From Coffea arabica (lineage: Eukaryota; Streptophyta; Magnoliopsida; Gentianales; Rubiaceae): a stretch of DNA of 64,000 bases. The notes beneath the pieces were generated by a model that did no database searches, had not been told where the DNA came from, and saw only the letters and a program-made list of their open reading frames with translations. Positions 60,539 through 64,000 of the stretch are shown in pieces. Location: positions 682,001-746,000 of the forward strand of contig NC_092323.1 in assembly GCF_036785885.1 (NCBI RefSeq), read 5' to 3'. Position numbers and translations under genes: made by a program. The stretch's first letter is position 1. The number at the start of each line of letters is the position of its first letter.

Positions 60539-62907
60539 ATGGCGACGGCGACCACCCAGAAATCAATCTCAAAGGAACTAGAACTGGTCGATGGAAAAAA
60601 GGCCAAACTTAAATCAGCATTCGAAGAGCTTCAAGCCCATTATTCTGTCACCAATCTCAATTGGGAAGACTTAGATTCGTACTTCACCTCCCTCCAGTCC
60701 CACCTCCTCCACAAGTTCTCCCGCCTCCAATCCCAAAAACCTGACCCGAAACCCCTGTCCCAACCACAGCCCCAGCAGCCCAAACAGAAAGAAACTCCAG
60801 CCAAGGATTTGTCGAACCCAGTTCCGGCTCGGGCTGAATTGAAGTCTTTCTGTGAGAATATGGATGGGTTAGGGTTGAGAAATTATATACTCGACCGCCC
60901 CAGAGAACGGGCTGCTATTCGGGTCGAATTGGCGGACGCTTGGAAGTACGCGCCGGACCCAGCTAAAATGGTTGTCGATGCCGTGCAGGGGTTGATTGCG
61001 GATGATTCGGGTTCGGGTACGAGTGTGGACTTGGGTGGGTTGAGGAGGGTGGGCGTGGTTTTGTTAGAGGAGTTGATGAGGGCTAAAGTGGAGATTAGGG
61101 ACGGGGTTAAGGAGAAGGCGAAGGCGATAGCGGCTGAGTGGAAGGGGAAATTGGCTGCCGCCAGTAGTGGTAGTGGTAGTGGTGGTGATGGTGGAGGTGA
61201 GGAGGATGGATTGGAAAAGTTGTGTTTTTTGCATATGTTGGCTGCATTTGGGTTAGTGGAGAATGATGGTTTTGACTTGAATGAGCTGGTTGAGTATGCT
61301 GCTGTAATCGCGAGGTATCGACAGGCTGTGGAGTTGTGTCGTGCCCTTAAGTTTGGCGATAAGATTTCTGGTAATTTTTTATTGTACTAATATGCTCATC
61401 ATTTTTACTCACTTTGTGTAAGTGAATAATTTCTTAGGTTTTTGTACGCTTTTAGTGGTCATGCAGTGACACGTGATTATTTTCAGGGGATATTTGTTGA
61501 ATTTATGGATATTTATTGTGGAAAGATTTGAAAAGGCTAGTAGCCATGTGGTTGTGAGCTGAATTTGAGTTAGGTTTTGCACCCTGGTTTTTATGTATTG
61601 CTTTGTTGATTATTTGTTGAATTTGCCTGCCTTCCATCACCTAAATTGGGGTGAAAGAAGTGGAATTCTATGTGTAAACTGTCTCTAACTGGGAATTGCA
61701 TCTGGAATTTGGCTGTAAAATGGTGAATAGAGTTATCTAGAACTTGTAGAAACTTTTGCAATTTTTGTACCCGAACAATGGAAATGGACGAACACCTTAG
61801 GTTAACGTAACTATTTTGTGGAGAGAATTCTCGCTCCTTGTACTGACAGGATGCTTGTGCATGAGAAATAGAGCAGAGCCAGACTAAGCTGTGAAGTCCC
61901 CTGCAAGTTTTGTCTTAATTATCTTTGCATCAGGCTAAGCCTTAAAGTTTGTTAGTCATTACACAAATGATTGCATACTCTAATAAGAAAAATGTAAGGC
62001 ATTTATGGAATATGCTCTTGGATTACCGCTGAATCTCTTCTGAATTGTCTGATAAATATATTTTTCCTCGCTTGTTTGTGACAGACATAATTCAGAAACT
62101 TATTGGCGAGGGCAAACATCTTTTGGCTGTTAAGTTCATATTCCAATTTGAGATGACGGACAGGTTCCCACCGGTGCCTTTGCTGAAAACCTATGTATTA
62201 GATTCAAAGAAACTTGCTCAGAAAGTTCGCAAGGATGGAAAGAGTTCTCGTCAATCTTTAGTAATCTACTATACTTTAAAATGTCTTCTGTAGACTTCTT
62301 CACCGATTGAAATCTGCCTAAGTTGCTCAAGTAACCCATTCCTTCTTCCTTGTAGAATGAGGCAGCTGCAAAAGAAATTAGCTCGCTCAAATCAGTCATT
62401 AGAATTATTGAAGATCACAATTTGGAATCTCAGTATTCAAAGGACATCCTTCTGAAGCTTGTTGAGAAGCTAGAAAAAGAAAGGACAAGTAAGAAGCGAC
62501 CTGCACCTGTCCCTGCAGTCAAAGCTCAACAACAGAAGCCCAATGTAGGTAAGCAGAGTAGGAAGATTGGAGCTGCTGGCCGGTCTACATTCCAAAAGAA
62601 TGTTGCTACCAATCCAACTGTTCCAACAGTCCAACAACCTCATATGCAGATGGCAGGTTTATTGGCAGATCCATACCTCAGTACATCTGCAGCAGCCTAT
62701 GGCTTGGCAGGCTCAACTCCTGCTGTTGCCCCATATGGAGGCACATCTGCTGGCATTTATGGGTTGCCAGGGACCCATATAGACCCTTCTGTAGCCGGTC
62801 TATACCCTTCTGAAACCTCCACGCGGCCTAGTTACTATGATAGGTCAGTTGTTTATGGTGGATATGGTTTCCCACCTCAGTACCATCAAGCTTACTATCC
62901 TCAGTAG
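60539..62907 (+). CDS. FRIGIDA-like protein
   Basis: Three exons (60539-61370, 62085-62260 and 62356-62907) give 519 residues. An N-terminal helical stretch (about 10-70, ISKELELVDGKKAKLKSAFE) is followed by a Pro/Gln/Lys linker. The FRIGIDA domain (about 95-370) has LKSFCENMDGLGLRNYILDR, LRRVGVVLLEELMRAKVEIR, LCFLHMLAAFGLVENDGFDL, AVKFIFQFEMTDRFPPVPLL and KTYVLDSKKLAQKV. The domain is interrupted by a Ser/Gly-rich insert near 208-220. The C-terminal part is a coiled stretch and then Ala/Gly/Tyr/Pro-rich sequence ending YYPQ, as in FRL3/FRL4-type proteins. FRIGIDA itself activates FLC through chromatin; FRL3/4 roles are less clear, so a nuclear scaffold role is inferred. The start codon sits directly after an A-rich leader. 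Confidence 0.93.
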
Positions 62908-64000
62908 TTTGCTTTTATAGATGGTCTCTTAATTTCCCCTGACTTTCTCCTGTGGCTAGCACAAAAGCATACTGCTTTTGGTGACCAGCATTTAGCAGAT
63001 ACTATACTTGGTTCTCGAAAGTTGCTGATATTTCAGTGATGGGTGGTACGCCTGAATTAATTTTCAGGTGTACATCCTTTTGGCATTTAAGAGATCACTT
63101 ACTGATGATCAGTGATGCCTACCATATTCCCAAACTATCTTCCAGTTCCGATCCTTTTAGGCCACAATCATGTAGTTTCATTTGCATCCTGTGTGGCATA
63201 AGCACATAGTTCATTCCCATTCTTTTTCCCATAATCATGTGGTTTCACGTTGAAATTTGCTAAAAGAGATTTCTGGGGTTAACCACCATTGGAAACTGTT
63301 CCAGTTAAATATGTCTTTGTACCTTAATTACAGTTTTCATTTAGTCAGAATAGGTCAAACCTTTTTTTAATATTATTTTGTTCCTTTCTCTTATTTCTGT
63401 TGAAACGTGCAGCTAATTTGTTTTGTTAATCCTGATTAAGATATCATAATAATCCTGCCTCTCAGAACTTAAGAATATAAGCATGCCAGGAATTCTGTAT
63501 TTACCACATGGATTGAAGTTGCAAATTTAAGTGGCCCGTTATTTTGTGTTCATGAGTTTATTTTGTACTAGGCTAGTTAAATGGGCTAGTTATTTTTAGT
63601 CTGAAGCTTGTAACGCTATGTATTGGTACTGCATCTTATCTTTAGAACTGAGTACTCTTTTTAATGCTCAGTGAGTGCAAGGTCAAATTTTTCTTCAATC
63701 GATGTTAGATGTATCTGCAAGCGCTGGTGCAGAACATCCATGGTTGATTTTTTTACCATCGACAGGCCTTTGTACATAAGTTTCCTTTTAGTGATGTAGC
63801 CTTTCACGTTAGAAATACATTTTCATCCTAGTGACATTAAGCTTTCATCATTGTCTTGTCGTAAATGAGAATCTTAGTGTCCATGACATAATTTACTTGT
63901 GTAGCAGAACCAATTGTTTTGCTGCCTTATATGCATGGGCAAACTTTTAAGTGGAATGCTTCTCCATGATGGGGAAGCTACTAGGCTGTGGGTCTTGTAG
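62908..64000 (+). other. FRIGIDA-like gene 3' flank
   Basis: The 3' UTR starts at 62908. Beyond a few hundred bases no boundary is visible, and no coding exon of a next gene can be supported before the window ends. Confidence 0.4.

Overview
The window is nuclear DNA of a flowering plant, a eudicot. The genes have many introns, all but one with GT-AG borders. The gene set is plant-specific (TORNADO1, FRIGIDA-like, WNK, KIN-12, LOG-like), and the spacers are AT-rich and full of MITEs and tRNA-type SINEs. The sequence alone does not fix the species; an asterid is only a guess. No organelle DNA, rRNA, tRNA gene, CRISPR array, LTR element or virus-derived element was seen.

Layout. 1-3.5 kb: gene-free, with a Stowaway MITE and a hAT MITE. 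4-6.4 kb (-): ribosomal protein eS8 gene that keeps all its splice sites but carries three in-frame stops. 7.6-9.7 kb (+): LOG/lysine-decarboxylase-like gene. 10.2-11.2 kb (-): small HMA-fold protein without the metal-binding CxxC. 12.3-14.3 kb (-): Tim17/22/23 (PRAT) family protein. 15.1-20.8 kb (-): 16-exon KIN-12 kinesin, whole except for one stop at codon 25. 21.1-25.5 kb: an almost pure A/T block made of two tandem copies of an element with inverted-repeat ends. 25.5-31.4 kb: gene-free, with SINEs and MITEs. 32.4-33.7 kb (+): C2-domain protein. 34.5-39.4 kb (-): TORNADO1. 39.4-43.7 kb: gene-free. 43.7-46.5 kb (-): two-RRM hnRNP-like protein. 50.7-52.5 kb (-): LRR receptor pseudokinase. 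52.7-57 kb: gene-free, with three hAT-type MITEs. 57.1-58.4 kb (-): WNK kinase. 60.5-62.9 kb (+): FRIGIDA-like protein. The end is 3' flank.

There is no operon-like system here. The order Tim17-like / kinesin / C2 / TRN1 / RRM / WNK matches, from memory and not checked, a run of consecutive Arabidopsis chromosome 5 loci (about At5g55510-At5g55560), so the core is probably an ancient conserved block. The accessory DNA is the newer part: SINE copies with 10-16 bp target-site duplications, hAT MITEs with 8 bp duplications, PIF/Harbinger-like MITEs and the A/T block. I found no clearly undescribed system. The best second looks are the lone stop in an otherwise intact kinesin, the nonsense-only decay of the eS8 copy, the open intron inside the TRN1 P-loop and the tandem A/T element.
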